Shown here piece by piece: positions 13,201 to 25,200 of a stretch of 64,000 nucleotides of DNA; the stretch's first letter is position 1, and every line of letters starts with the position of its first letter. Under the pieces are notes generated by a model that saw only the letters and a list, made by a program, of their open reading frames with translations, did not search any database and had not been told where the DNA came from. The translations under genes and the position numbers were made by a program. Where the stretch lies: positions 187,159 to 251,158 of the forward strand of contig VZRG01001069.1 in the NCBI GenBank assembly GCA_013397435.1, given 5' to 3'. Origin of the DNA: Erythrocercus mccallii. Its lineage: Eukaryota; Chordata; Aves; Passeriformes; Dicruridae.

Positions 13201-16200
13201 AAATTTTCTGTATTTGTTGCAGTATAGTGAGAGAACCCAATTAAGTCTTACTTTTATTTAAATAGTTTCTATTTAGATTTTAATCTTTTTCATTTATCTT
13301 CATTTCTCTGCGTTTATAAAAATCCTTCATGGAAAGGACAAGGGAAAATACTGAAGTTAAAATCAAAATGTGAAAGATGAGAAGATTTAGGCAAAAGAAA
13401 CCCTGGAACATACTTTATTTACTAAAAAGTTTGACTGTCTATTACATATCTAAAATATTTAAAGGGATTTGTTGGATTAACTAATGTAAAGGAGTAGGAA
13501 TTCATTAAGGCTTTTAAGATACCAGTTTGAATAGTTAACTATTATGGGAAATCATGCAGCCCTCCATGGGCAAAAATGATGAAACACCTACTTAAAATTC
13601 AAGTTTTTATGTGCTTCTGCCTTCCTTGAAAAATTGGTTGATTGTCAAGTCTTGGAATTACTTTGGAATAGAAGAAATAAACCTTTTGGTCTCTGCCATT
13701 CCCCTCAATAGGGTCCAGAAAATAATCTTGATTATTACATTTTAACTTAAAGAAAAATAATTTTTATATTTATTTAAGGAAGCATTCATTAACTTATAGT
13801 CTTTAACATTTGGGGTCAATACTAATGCACAGTAAATTTTCCAGTGTAAACTAATTTTCATTTATATTTTTATTTAACCATTAAGGGAATAGCTATAAAA
13901 ACATACAGTTATATTTTTATTAATTCCAGGGCTTACCAGGAGATCCTGGGGTACCAGGAAACCCAGGAATTAAAGGAGACAAGGTATGTTTTAAGTGTTT
14001 TTAATTGAACTTGATATGTTAAAGCATTTTAAATTTTCACTCCAAGAGTAATCTTCCATTCTTCTGTAATGCATCTGTGTGGCTGCTGCATGAAGTGATT
14101 TTAAAATGTACCAGCAGCAGCTCCCTGTGTCTTGGAGAAGAAACATATCTGCATTTGGAGATGGCTCAGGCCAGTTTGGCAACCCAGTAGCTCTTTAGAT
14201 GAATAATTTAAGTAATATTTCAAAGAGGCTGGATTGTGCCCTTACATTAAATCCGTGCTGTGCAGAAATGTCAGTTCAGGTCCTGACTAGAGAACAACCG
14301 TTTCAATGTAGTGTCCTGCCCAGGCTAATGTGTAAAATCCCACTTCACAGTCAGACATACTCATCTTGGCACAGCTCTAGGGCAGCTACACTGGCTCAGA
14401 TGGAAGCCAAGGCTGGATCTTCTTAAGACATTTTATTTTGCTGTGTTAGAATTCAGCTGCATCAGCAAGAGATAAAAATTATGTGTATATGTGTATGTGT
14501 ATATACTGAATGTAAAGAAGGAGAAAAAAGAGGATATACAGGTGTGCCCTGAGCTATGTGATATGTTTTGGTATTTATACATTGTGGGGTAAATGGGAAA
14601 CCAATAAACTCCAGTTTGAAGAAGTGAGCTGAAGATAAGACAAAGAAAATAACTGGAACAAGGACAAAAATATACTCATCTTGCGAAATGGGAAGTGGTA
14701 GATTCAGAAAGAATCACAGAGGATGTTGCAGGAGCCTGCAAAAGACAAGATGATAGCATAATAAAAGGCACAATTTTAATGCATAAGCAGCAGGAGTTTA
14801 GAGATATGGAACAAGAGACACTGAATGTTTTGAAATAAGGAACAGAGGTGTAAAGAGGAATACACTGAAGACCCCGGGTTAGCACTAGTGGTTGATAGCT
14901 GGGGAGAGACAGCTGTTGTTTCAGCTGTTGCTATAAATTAGTTGGCAGGGTTTAATGACAACCTGCATATTAGAAGCCTCGGGAACAAGAACTGTAGATC
15001 AGATGCATTGCAAGCATGGAAAACCAAGAGAATACTAGTTATTATTAATGGTTATATGATCCATGTCTCCAATTATGTAACTTTTTGAAGGAAAATATGA
15101 GGGTTTTTTCTTCTCTATATCTTCTAAAAGTACTGGCACTTTCTATGATAAAATTGATAATATTTAGAGGTCTTTTCATAGGGGAAAATTCTCACATTTC
15201 AATTAGTGATTCAAATTTATTTTGCAGGGTGACCCTGGTGGAATTATGGGACCGCCTGGACATCCAGGTCCAAAAGGCGATATGGGGCCTCCTGGACCAA
15301 GTCTGCCTGGAACACCAGTAAGTTCATAATCTGAAAAGACTTTCTTGACTTTATATTCTGCAGGGGCAACTGGGAAAGGATTCTCACTGTGCAATGAAAG
15401 AAATCGCAGAATTATTTGTGCTGGAAGATAGCTTAAAGATCATCTAGTTCCAACCTCCTGCTGTGGGAAGGGACATCTCCCACTAGAGCAGGTTGCCATC
15501 CAACCTGGTCTTGAACGCTTCCAGGGACGAGGCATCCACAACTTCTCTCAGCAACCTGTTCCAGTGCCTCACCACCCTCACAGTAAAGAATTTCTTCTTC
15601 ACACCTAGTCTAAACTTAGGCACTTCCAGTTTAAAGCCACAAAGCACATATTTTTTTGTTGTAATTTCAAAATGGAAATATATTTTACAGTGGTATTATG
15701 TACACTTAAATACAGTCTAGAAAGTAAGTATCACACATGATCTTAGTAACTCTGGCACTAACAAGGAAGACATGTAAACTTGTCACAGTTTATTTCTAAG
15801 GGCTGGCTAATTTTGGCCATTAAATTCATCTAGGATCTTGGATTTCAAAACATAATTTGGTTTTTTCCTTGGTTTTTTCGTGTTTTGTTTTGGGTTTCTT
15901 TTAGGGTCCCACTGGTGTTCCTGGAAACCCAGGTCCAAGGGGGCCAAAGGTATGCAAAATATGTTATTTCTATTTCTAAAAATATTTTTTAAAAGATAAT
16001 ATGGTAGTTTTCATTTTCAGAGCTGTTGTGATGGAAAGCCTTGTACCTTTCACAGGGAGAAAGAGGACTACCTGGTGTACAGGGAGCACCTGGGGAGATG
16101 GGGCCCCCTGGAATAGGCATTCAGGGATCACCAGTAAGTAAACCAACACCCAGAATTTTGGCTTCTTGCTGTTCATCACTGCAATAGGCAAACAAAGCAT

Positions 16201-19200
16201 AATAAAAAGCCATTCTGGCCTAACTCCCAACTCCCAGTCTGCTTCAAGGGTTGCTGTGAAGTTTAAATTCAAACATGAAGCAAGTTTGCACAGACTTCTA
16301 AGGCATTCATAGCGAATAATTTGTATAGCAATAACTGTTTTGGTTATTCAGCTTGTTTCCCAAGTTTCTTTCTTTTTAGTGCCTTTAAATAAAGCCCCCA
16401 CAGTGTCTTCAGAGTATTCAGTAAAAAAATTTGCTGATGTTGATGGTGTATCTGGTAGGTGGTACATATTATTGTAGGAATGTGACTGAGGTAATCTCTC
16501 TTCAGTTGACCAATGTGTATCACCTGATAAAATTCAGTTTATGGACAGTACTCTGGTATAAAGGGAAAATGTTTGTGAAAGGTGATTCATTCACCCTGAA
16601 TGTCTTAGTTTAATAATAATATTTCAAGATAATTTTTTCAGTTTCAATATTTTCAAATCTGAATTTTAAAAATTACCCATCTACATCTAAATTTTCTACT
16701 TTTATTCAACTGCTCGTTGGCTTTCTTTATTAATCTTCTTGCTGAATAGCGAGTTTCACCACAGATCATTAATATTTGGAAATGCTTGCCCTAAAAAATG
16801 GGTATTCGCAAAGTGTTGGGGTCTCTAACTTTGGTAAAATTAATTTGAATTTAAAACCAAACTTTAAAGCAAGGCTTTCTTGAAGTGAAAACTTCACAAA
16901 TATTCCTCACTCAGCATTTTTTAACGAATTTCATCTCCCTTATCTCAAAAAAGTGTAACTACTGATTGTTAGGAGTTTTCTTACAGGGTCCTATAGGTCC
17001 AACAGGATCATCAGGTGTGCAGGTACGGTATAAGTTTTCTCTTTAATACAAAAATATATTAATGTAGTTTAAGAATTTTTCAGGAAAGGTATTCTTATAT
17101 CCTAAATGACCTTTCATGCTCTTAGGGCCCTAGGGGACCTCCAGGATTACCAGGAGCTCCAGGTACCCCTGGTATTAATGTAAGTGACAGTATTACACAT
17201 ATATAAAAAAAAAAGTAATATGTACCTCATCAGTGATTCAAGGCCATCAAGTTTTACATTTGTTTCTAGGGCACTCCAGGAAGAGATGGAAAGCCAGGAC
17301 TACCAGGCCCTCCAGGTGATCCTGTACGTATACAGGGAAAGCTTTTGCATTTGCTTTAGTGCAAATATTTTAGATTTACATGAGTAAGTCTATAGCAAGT
17401 CTAGAAGAACCAGGTATATGAAGATAAAGTAGAAATACTTACTTGGGAAAGACAAGAAAAATGCTCTGTTATGTACCTTGGCCTTAAAAAACCCAAGACT
17501 GTCTTCATGATGTTTTTAGAGCAAGAAAAAATGCTTAGAATTAGTTACCATGTAGTTAATGCTTATCAAAAATCATGGATCTGAGTGTCTCTCAGCAGAT
17601 TATTGTCAAACTTGGAAAGAGAGGCCTCTCCCTTGCTCAGTTCTTGTCAGTGATTTAATTTGATTTGGTAAGATAAAACTCTGAAATTGGAGTGGGAAAG
17701 ATTGCTTGCTTTTTGAAGATGTAATCAAAATTCAGAGGCTGTCTGAAGTCAACAAGATTTAACTTGAGACAGATGAGGATAAAGTGCTTAATAAGGAAAA
17801 CCAAAATCCATAAGTAGAATAAGTCTGGAAGGCACAGCTCATTGTAAACTAAATGTAAGTAAAATATTTGATGCTGCTATTAAACACACAGGTCTAAATG
17901 GTAAAGCTCACAAACAGGATAATTATTGCCTTTTACTCTCTTGAAATACTCTTCTCTTTGGAAAGGACATTTTTTCAAGGAAGATGTAGCAAGCAGGAGT
18001 GAATCTGGAGAATTAAGGCTGTTTTAACATTTTCAAAATCCCAACATAAATCATACACTTATTCAGAGATCAACACTCAGATTTATGGCTCTAGAGAGTA
18101 TGTTTGCAGTCAGGCTGGACTTGCCTTAAACACAGAGGGGAGGAGCTGTGTGGCACTAACACAGTCAGCTTGCTCTTGTAAATGTGTGCCGTCTGCAGCT
18201 GGGGTTAGGACCCTTTCACACTGAGAGTTTGGGGTTCTGTGCCATACATCGATAGAGCAGGTAAAATAAGAACATTAGAAAAAAGGAGAGACAGGGCAAA
18301 TTACACTTCTAGTCCAGTAGGAAGACTAACAAGTGACATGGTAATAGCCTACCTAGCTGAAAAATGTCATAAGGAGGAGTGAAAAGTCAGGCCACATAGG
18401 TTTTTGTTTTCAAGTCTTGTCACAAATTTTTAAGAGCAGATGACCCTATGTACAGTTTACCTCTGTGCAGAGGATGGATTCACACCTTACATAACTATGT
18501 CATCAGGTTGTGCTAGGTGGTGTTGTCTCACCCTAGAAACAACTCAGCATGCTTTCAAAGGTGGTTATGCTACCCTATAGGCGGTGTACTCCTAAAGATA
18601 TTTCTGGTTATTTATGTTCAGCAGTGCTTCTCTTGAGCTGATCTTTGACGCTCATTGTTTTCAAGTAGCAGTCTTTGAAATATATTTTAAAAAGTGCCTA
18701 TACTTTTTTTCCTTCTTCAAGATGGAAAGAATTGAAACAGGCTAAACAAAAAGAGTTACCTTATTTTGAATATGTCTAATTTTACAGTATGCCCAGGATT
18801 GATATGATTTTATATTTAGCAATTTCCAGACAAAATGAGAATTAGTAATTGGAGAGTCTGTGAATGAAGCTGATGATAACCAGGGCAGTGAGTTTTTAAC
18901 AAGAAGTCTTCAAATATAAGTTTAATGGCAGGTTTTGGAAATCTGGCATCTGCTTCAGAATAGATCCACTGATTGATCATTAATTGGGTTAGCTTTAGTA
19001 TTGGTAGAAATTCAGCAGTGGCACACTAATTATTAATGTTTAAAGGCAGGAAAAAATATTACATATGTTGCTTTTGTTGCTGTAGGTGGGTTATTTCCAG
19101 TATCTAATTTATTGAAGTTAGCTTTGGCATCTCTGGAATTTTTGCTACAGTTGACAGTAGAGTCAAAGCCTAGGAGAAAGGAGGAGGAAAACAATTGAAG

Positions 19201-22200
19201 ATAATTAGGTGAGAATACAAGAAATTCCAGTAATATTAACTTGTTGCTGATGTGCTACAGAAACAACAATATTAATATGTTCAGGAGTTATGCTGTTGTC
19301 ATGGTTTGAGAAATTTCATTGCATTTGTAGTGAAAAATTACAATTGATAGGTTGGATAGACTGTGATATTTAACTATATCTGAAAACCTGTTTTTTCTTT
19401 AGAGTTTTCATTAAAAAGTAGCTTCAATCAACATATATATTATCAGCACTAATATATACAGTATTATCAGTGTAACAATATAAAGTTTAGAAACAATGAA
19501 AACTCATCAGAATTAGTAGTGTTTTGTAAAACATTAACTGCACATGCCTTTTTTAATTTCAGGTTGCACTTCCACTTGTGGGAGACATGGGTGCTATACT
19601 GAAGGTAAATTTTTTAGGGATTAAATGTATTTTTTTGCTATAAACACGCTTTTTAAACAAACACATGCGCTTGAGATCTTCTATAGTTTCAGTTCTGACT
19701 TACAGGGCTAGCCTAAAATTGTATTGTGGTTTTTTGATGATTTTTGTTTTCTTTTTAAAAATACTCAAGAAATGTATTTTATGGAAATTTGGCAAAATAG
19801 TGTTTTAACAATATGTGAGGTAGTATCCAGTAAGTATCTATTCAGCACATCCAGCCCACAGTATGAATTGCTACAAATATACCCTGTTCTCCACATTGCT
19901 TTGTAGCATTAATTTCAGTAATATGCCAACTGGGGAAAATAATCTAGAATTTCTAAGATAATATTTTGAAAAATAATGAAATTTGGAGTGTTCTGAAATA
20001 TTCTGAAATGAAATTTTTCTCAGGAGCATTTCAATATGAAAAGCATACATAATTTCTACTGTCCTTTATTAATACATGTTCTTACTTAGGGTTTATTGAC
20101 TTTCTCATTTCCAAGTCTGATCTATTTTAGGTCTTTCTTTCTGTTTGTAATTGTACTATCCTTCTGCTGTACATGCTCTTCTTGTCAGAGCTCTCTTTCT
20201 TGCTGATTCTTTATGCTTCATTTTCCATTTCTCGGTGTTTTGCAGTTAGCACTTCTATATGACTTCAATTTAGCTGGCAAATGCTCCTCTCAGCAATGCA
20301 GGGCTCATTTACTTTTAAATAACTACAGATTTGAAGCTGGAGAGAGTAACAAATAGCCTTCATCTCTAACTAATCTTTAAAAGGAAGATGTTCAAACCTA
20401 AACACAAGTGTGTCTGGGACTATCCAAAATTAAGCTATAAGTGTGTTAGAACAATTTGAGTATAGAGTATAAGAGATGAGGAGGAAAACAAGGAAGTCTC
20501 TGAGCAAGTATATGGTTTAGAAGAGAGCAAGGACTGAAGAGAAGGCTTTGGGGTAAAATGAAGGGCTGGTCAGAAAGGTGGGAAGGAAGCAGTGTGCATA
20601 GATCGGTCTGCATGGATCAGATCTATGTTATAAAAATATTTATTTGCCACTTTGTTTTCTGTCTGCTCTGCAGGGTGATCCTGGCACAAGAGGTCCTCCA
20701 GGCATTCCTGGTAGAGAAGGACCAAAAGTAAGTCTTGTACAGTGTACTTTTCATTGCTTTGTTTCTTGTTAAAAGCAAAAAGCCAGATTCTTACATTTGC
20801 AAGACTTGACTTTTTTGTCTGATCTGTATCCCTGTGGCATTGAGCAGCTTAAAGTTTCAAATGATTTTTATGTTTCAGGCCTCTTCATGTGTCAGTTTGC
20901 CTTTTCTCTGGGTTGAGTGAGTAAAATAGCCTAAGCTGTGTCCCAGGCCTGGATAGCTTTTCTGTGTCATTCCTCTATTAAAGCTGGCTTAGATCTGACT
21001 TCCCAGCAGTACTTTACTATCTATAGACTTATTTTAGGTGAGTCACATAAGAATCCTGCAGTGAAGAGGCAAACTTCCCATGTCTCCTTCAAGTGTGCAA
21101 CACAGCTGGACAACCATGTGCCTTTGCACCCTGTTCCCATGGGAGTAGCACAGCCTGTTCCCTGGGACTTGAAGTGTCACTGACATCAATGAAAATCCTG
21201 CTTCACTGGAATTGGATAAAAAGCCACATGGTATCTCTTATCAACTAATTCCATAGAAGTGAACTTTCTCCATTTCAGCAAGCATTCAAACTCTTTGGTG
21301 TTAATGTCTCCATTTTAAGGTCTTTTGAGCATTTTGCCTCCTAGGTACAAACCACTCATTCCCTTTCACCTTGTTGGGAGGCATATTTGAAAGCTTTCAG
21401 ATAGTTCTGAGCCTTTGCTTTATGTTTTAGGCACTATGGCTATGAGGGCATCATGCTAGCATATATTTAATGCAGGTCATAAAATGCCCTACAGAGCATG
21501 GAATTGATTGTTCTCTAATAGAAAATATTTGTTTGAATGTTATTTTTTCATAGGGAAGCAAAGGTGAACGTGGATTTCCTGGGCTTGCAGGAGAAAAGGG
21601 CGATGAGGTAAAATGACTTCATTTCTACAGTAGTAGCATTCTTATCTGAACCTGAGTAAAGACCTAGACTGAAAATGAAATGCACAGAATGTTATTTAGT
21701 TATTTAAAACTGCTGAGATAGTAATGTAGTGCTATATATAGTCCTTGATTCTGATTTTTCAACAGGATTGAATGTTATTATTTAATTAAATAACATCTAT
21801 TTAATTTTCATCTGTGAATTTTTGCTCATTTGTATATTTTAAAGCCTCATATACATTTACATCCTAATTTTTAAGGATGTAGGATAGAGTAATAAATAGG
21901 CCAATGCCAAATATTTTCAGAAAATATTTAGTGTCTATAACATATTTGCTTTCATTTTGTTGGTTCCCCTTTAGAACTCACTTTTGAAAACTTTCCATTA
22001 ACCAAATAATCTGGTGGGAACAGTAATAGCAGCAACTACTATTAAGTGGAAACTGAGAAATATTTGAATAGGCTGAATTTAAAGTATTTACAATATTTTG
22101 CATCTTGTGTTACGTTCTTAGGGTTATTTTTATGTCTTTATGGAGAATGGAAACAAGCCAAATGACTCGTGGTGCCAAATCCAAAATAGCTGCTATAGTT

Positions 22201-25200
22201 TTCATTTTGAATTGAAATATTTGCAGTTTACATTTCAGGAGCAATATCAGTGAAAAAAAATCACATCAGAAGCTATCAAGCAAATTAATCTGGATAAATA
22301 AAAAAAATTCTCAATGGTCTTAGCCATTTGAGGAGTTAAAATAAGTAGCCCATTAAATAGTAAGTGGGAGCAATCTGAAGCTCCAAACTACTTACTTAGG
22401 ATTAAACACATACTACTCTCTTTCAATTTAGGAGTGCTGGTTAGAAGACATAGCACCTATAAAAAACAAAAGGATTTTAGAGTTTATTGATTAGGGGGTT
22501 TGCAATTCTTTGTAAGCATTTCACATTTCTTCAGCACTAAGACCATGGTATGTTAAGAATTTTTAAAGCGTAGTAGAATGAGAGAATAGTTTTCAAAAAA
22601 AAAATGTGTTCATCCTTGGTTTACAAAAGTAAACAGTTATATGTGAAAAAAAAGATGAAGCTCCTGCTATTGTTTTGCCCCAGAATTTAGCATGCTCTCA
22701 GCCTAAAGTATCATGATTATTTTTTTCCTTTGGTTTTACAGGATACATAGAGCTCATTAAGTCTTTGCTTCCTATAGAAACAAGTGTCTCCTGAGGTGTG
22801 TCTTGGTTTGGAAAGACAGGGGTCTGGAGCAGAAGCCTCCCTTAAAATGGAGAATGTAACCCCCCCTCCCTCCAAATTACTATAATTTTGTAATTAAGGG
22901 GCTCTCAGGCAAAGATATGGGAATAGGAATAGCAGTTCCTCACTAGGAAAATTAAAATAAAAATGCAGTAGTACAAAAAAAAAAAGGAAAAAAAAAAGCA
23001 AAAAAAAACCCCACTGACAGAGTCAGAATACAACCTGACATCCTGTTGGTCAGGGTGTTGGTAGCCATCCAATTAAAATTGTGGCTACAGTCCTCGTGGA
23101 GTGACAGAAATGGTTCTGTTGCAGCAGAGATGATCCTGTAGAAGGATGTAGTTTTCCTCTGAAGGTCCAGTGGTGTATGGGTCAGGTCTTCCTCTGGGAA
23201 GCCAGTGGATAAAAGGCTGCTTGTGGTGTTCCAAATCTCAGATTATATCCAGGTAGGAATGCTTGGCTCCTCCCACTGGGTGGAGCATCTCACAATGGGA
23301 TGAAGTAATTTTATCAGTCATGTAGCAAGACCCAATGGCCCATTAACAGCAGATATCCCCCGGAGGGAGGATGGGTTGTGGAAGAGATAAACAACTCTGC
23401 CCCACAGATGGTAGTAGAATACATACTTTTGGTTACATCTTGCATTGCTATCTATAGACTCATTTTAGGTGAGTCATGCAAGAATCCTCCAATCTAAGAC
23501 AGGTGGAATTTAGAACACATTCCCTAAAAGGATGGGGAAGCCATAAGCAAATTTCATTCAGAACTTTATTGAAAAAATAAATGGGAATGTAAAACATACT
23601 TTGTATGCCATATAGGATACCTCTACTAGTCAACCCTAGGAGGATGAGGCATTAGCAAAACAATTTTAACAATTCAAATATTATTAAACAGCTGAGACAT
23701 AAATAGTTATTGCAGGGAATTAAAAATGTCATTAGGTAACAGCAGGTTCATGACTGGCAGATTTTTTAAAGAGTCCAGAGAAAATGTATTGTATATTTTT
23801 CATTAATGCTGTGTTAATAAGTAAGTTATTCAAATGTTTCTTTACCATTTGAGAGCTGGTGAGCTGCCTTAGCTCTGATATTTTCCATGTTTTAGAGCAG
23901 CTTTTGATTGAGCATAGTGAGGGTACATGTGAATATTTTTTCAGAAACATGTATGAAAATGTTTTAAAAGTAACTTCTTTCACAAATTTTAAATTTTTTA
24001 TTTTTATTTTTTTGTTCGAATGGGAAGAAATGGGAAGAAAGATAAAGAGACCCCCCCCGAAGCCCTTTGAAATATGCTCATTAACTTCCAAATGCTTTCC
24101 AATCGCCCTTTAATCTTTGTTGAACTTATTTTCCTTTTCAAAGTACTTCTTTTTTTTCAAGGGAGGGGTTTTTTAATATCAGTAGTAAGAATTACAGAAA
24201 AGATTCCTTTGCTTTCATATGAATTTTTCATGTAAATGTACCTACAGAGTAAAGAAGTTCAAAAGGAACAGAGAGCACATTAGCAGTTACCTTGCCACTC
24301 TGAAAAGCTGCAGCGGTGGATCTATGTCCTCTGGGTTTAGGAGCAAGAAAAGAAAATCAATGTCTCTCCATATCTACATTTTTTCTGATTTATTTCATCC
24401 TGAAGTTTTTCCCCTCAGTCTCTCCCTCAGAGCACCTATTTCAGGGTTCCTGACCTCTGTGGCCTTCCAGGCCACCTCCTTAGCCATTCCTTCTTAAACA
24501 CTGTATTTCAAATGAGAAATACACCTTCTCTGAGTGGACTTTTCTTGTCAGAGGATGGGCAGATGAAATTAATCACTGCTTGAAGAATCTATCTCTCTTT
24601 GTGGATTGTAGGGAGAACCAAGAGCATTAGCTCTCATTAGTACATGACTTTTACATGTCTAAAATTGCACCTAAGCCTGGTGTGGCGGAGGAAAAATGCT
24701 CAGTGACATACAGACTTGTCTTAAATCTATCCACTGTAGTGAGTTCCACAGCTGTATGTTTAGTAATTTGGTACTAGAGTCCATTGATTTTCAGACAAAG
24801 GAATAGAATACAAGCAGGAAAGTAGATCATTAAATGCTATGTAAAATGCATGTTCAATTACCAAAAAGCCAAACCAAAAATGAGACAGAAATTATCATTC
24901 ATTTAGCATCAGGTAATATTGAGAAGCCTGAGTAAATGCTTTCTCACCAGAAAAAAAAAAAGCCTTTTAATAAAAGAAAATAGAAAATTAAACTCTAAGG
25001 AAAAGCTTGAGATCTGTTCTCATCTGCACAACTAAAGACAAAACTATTTACAAAATAAAGTCTAAAAATGTGAAAGGTTGAAGGACAAGTGATGTTTATC
25101 ACTCAAGCAAGAAGTTGCCTCTAACCTGGTTCAAAGATAACATGGTTCTCTTTCCTACCTGGTGGGGTGTTTATTTTTTTAGCCATTACCAAAAATAATG

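Noticed and set aside
15203..15394. Minus-strand Gly/Pro-rich ORF resembling collagen, also seen at 49759-50031
   Set aside because: Antisense shadows of real plus-strand collagen exons; Gly-Pro codons (GGN/CCN) read as Pro-Gly on the opposite strand.
20274..20311. Possible missing NC4 exon with two cysteines (reading KCSSQQC)
   Set aside because: Cysteine spacing differs from the expected C-x-x-C, no GT donor follows, and the frame does not link exons 15 and 16.
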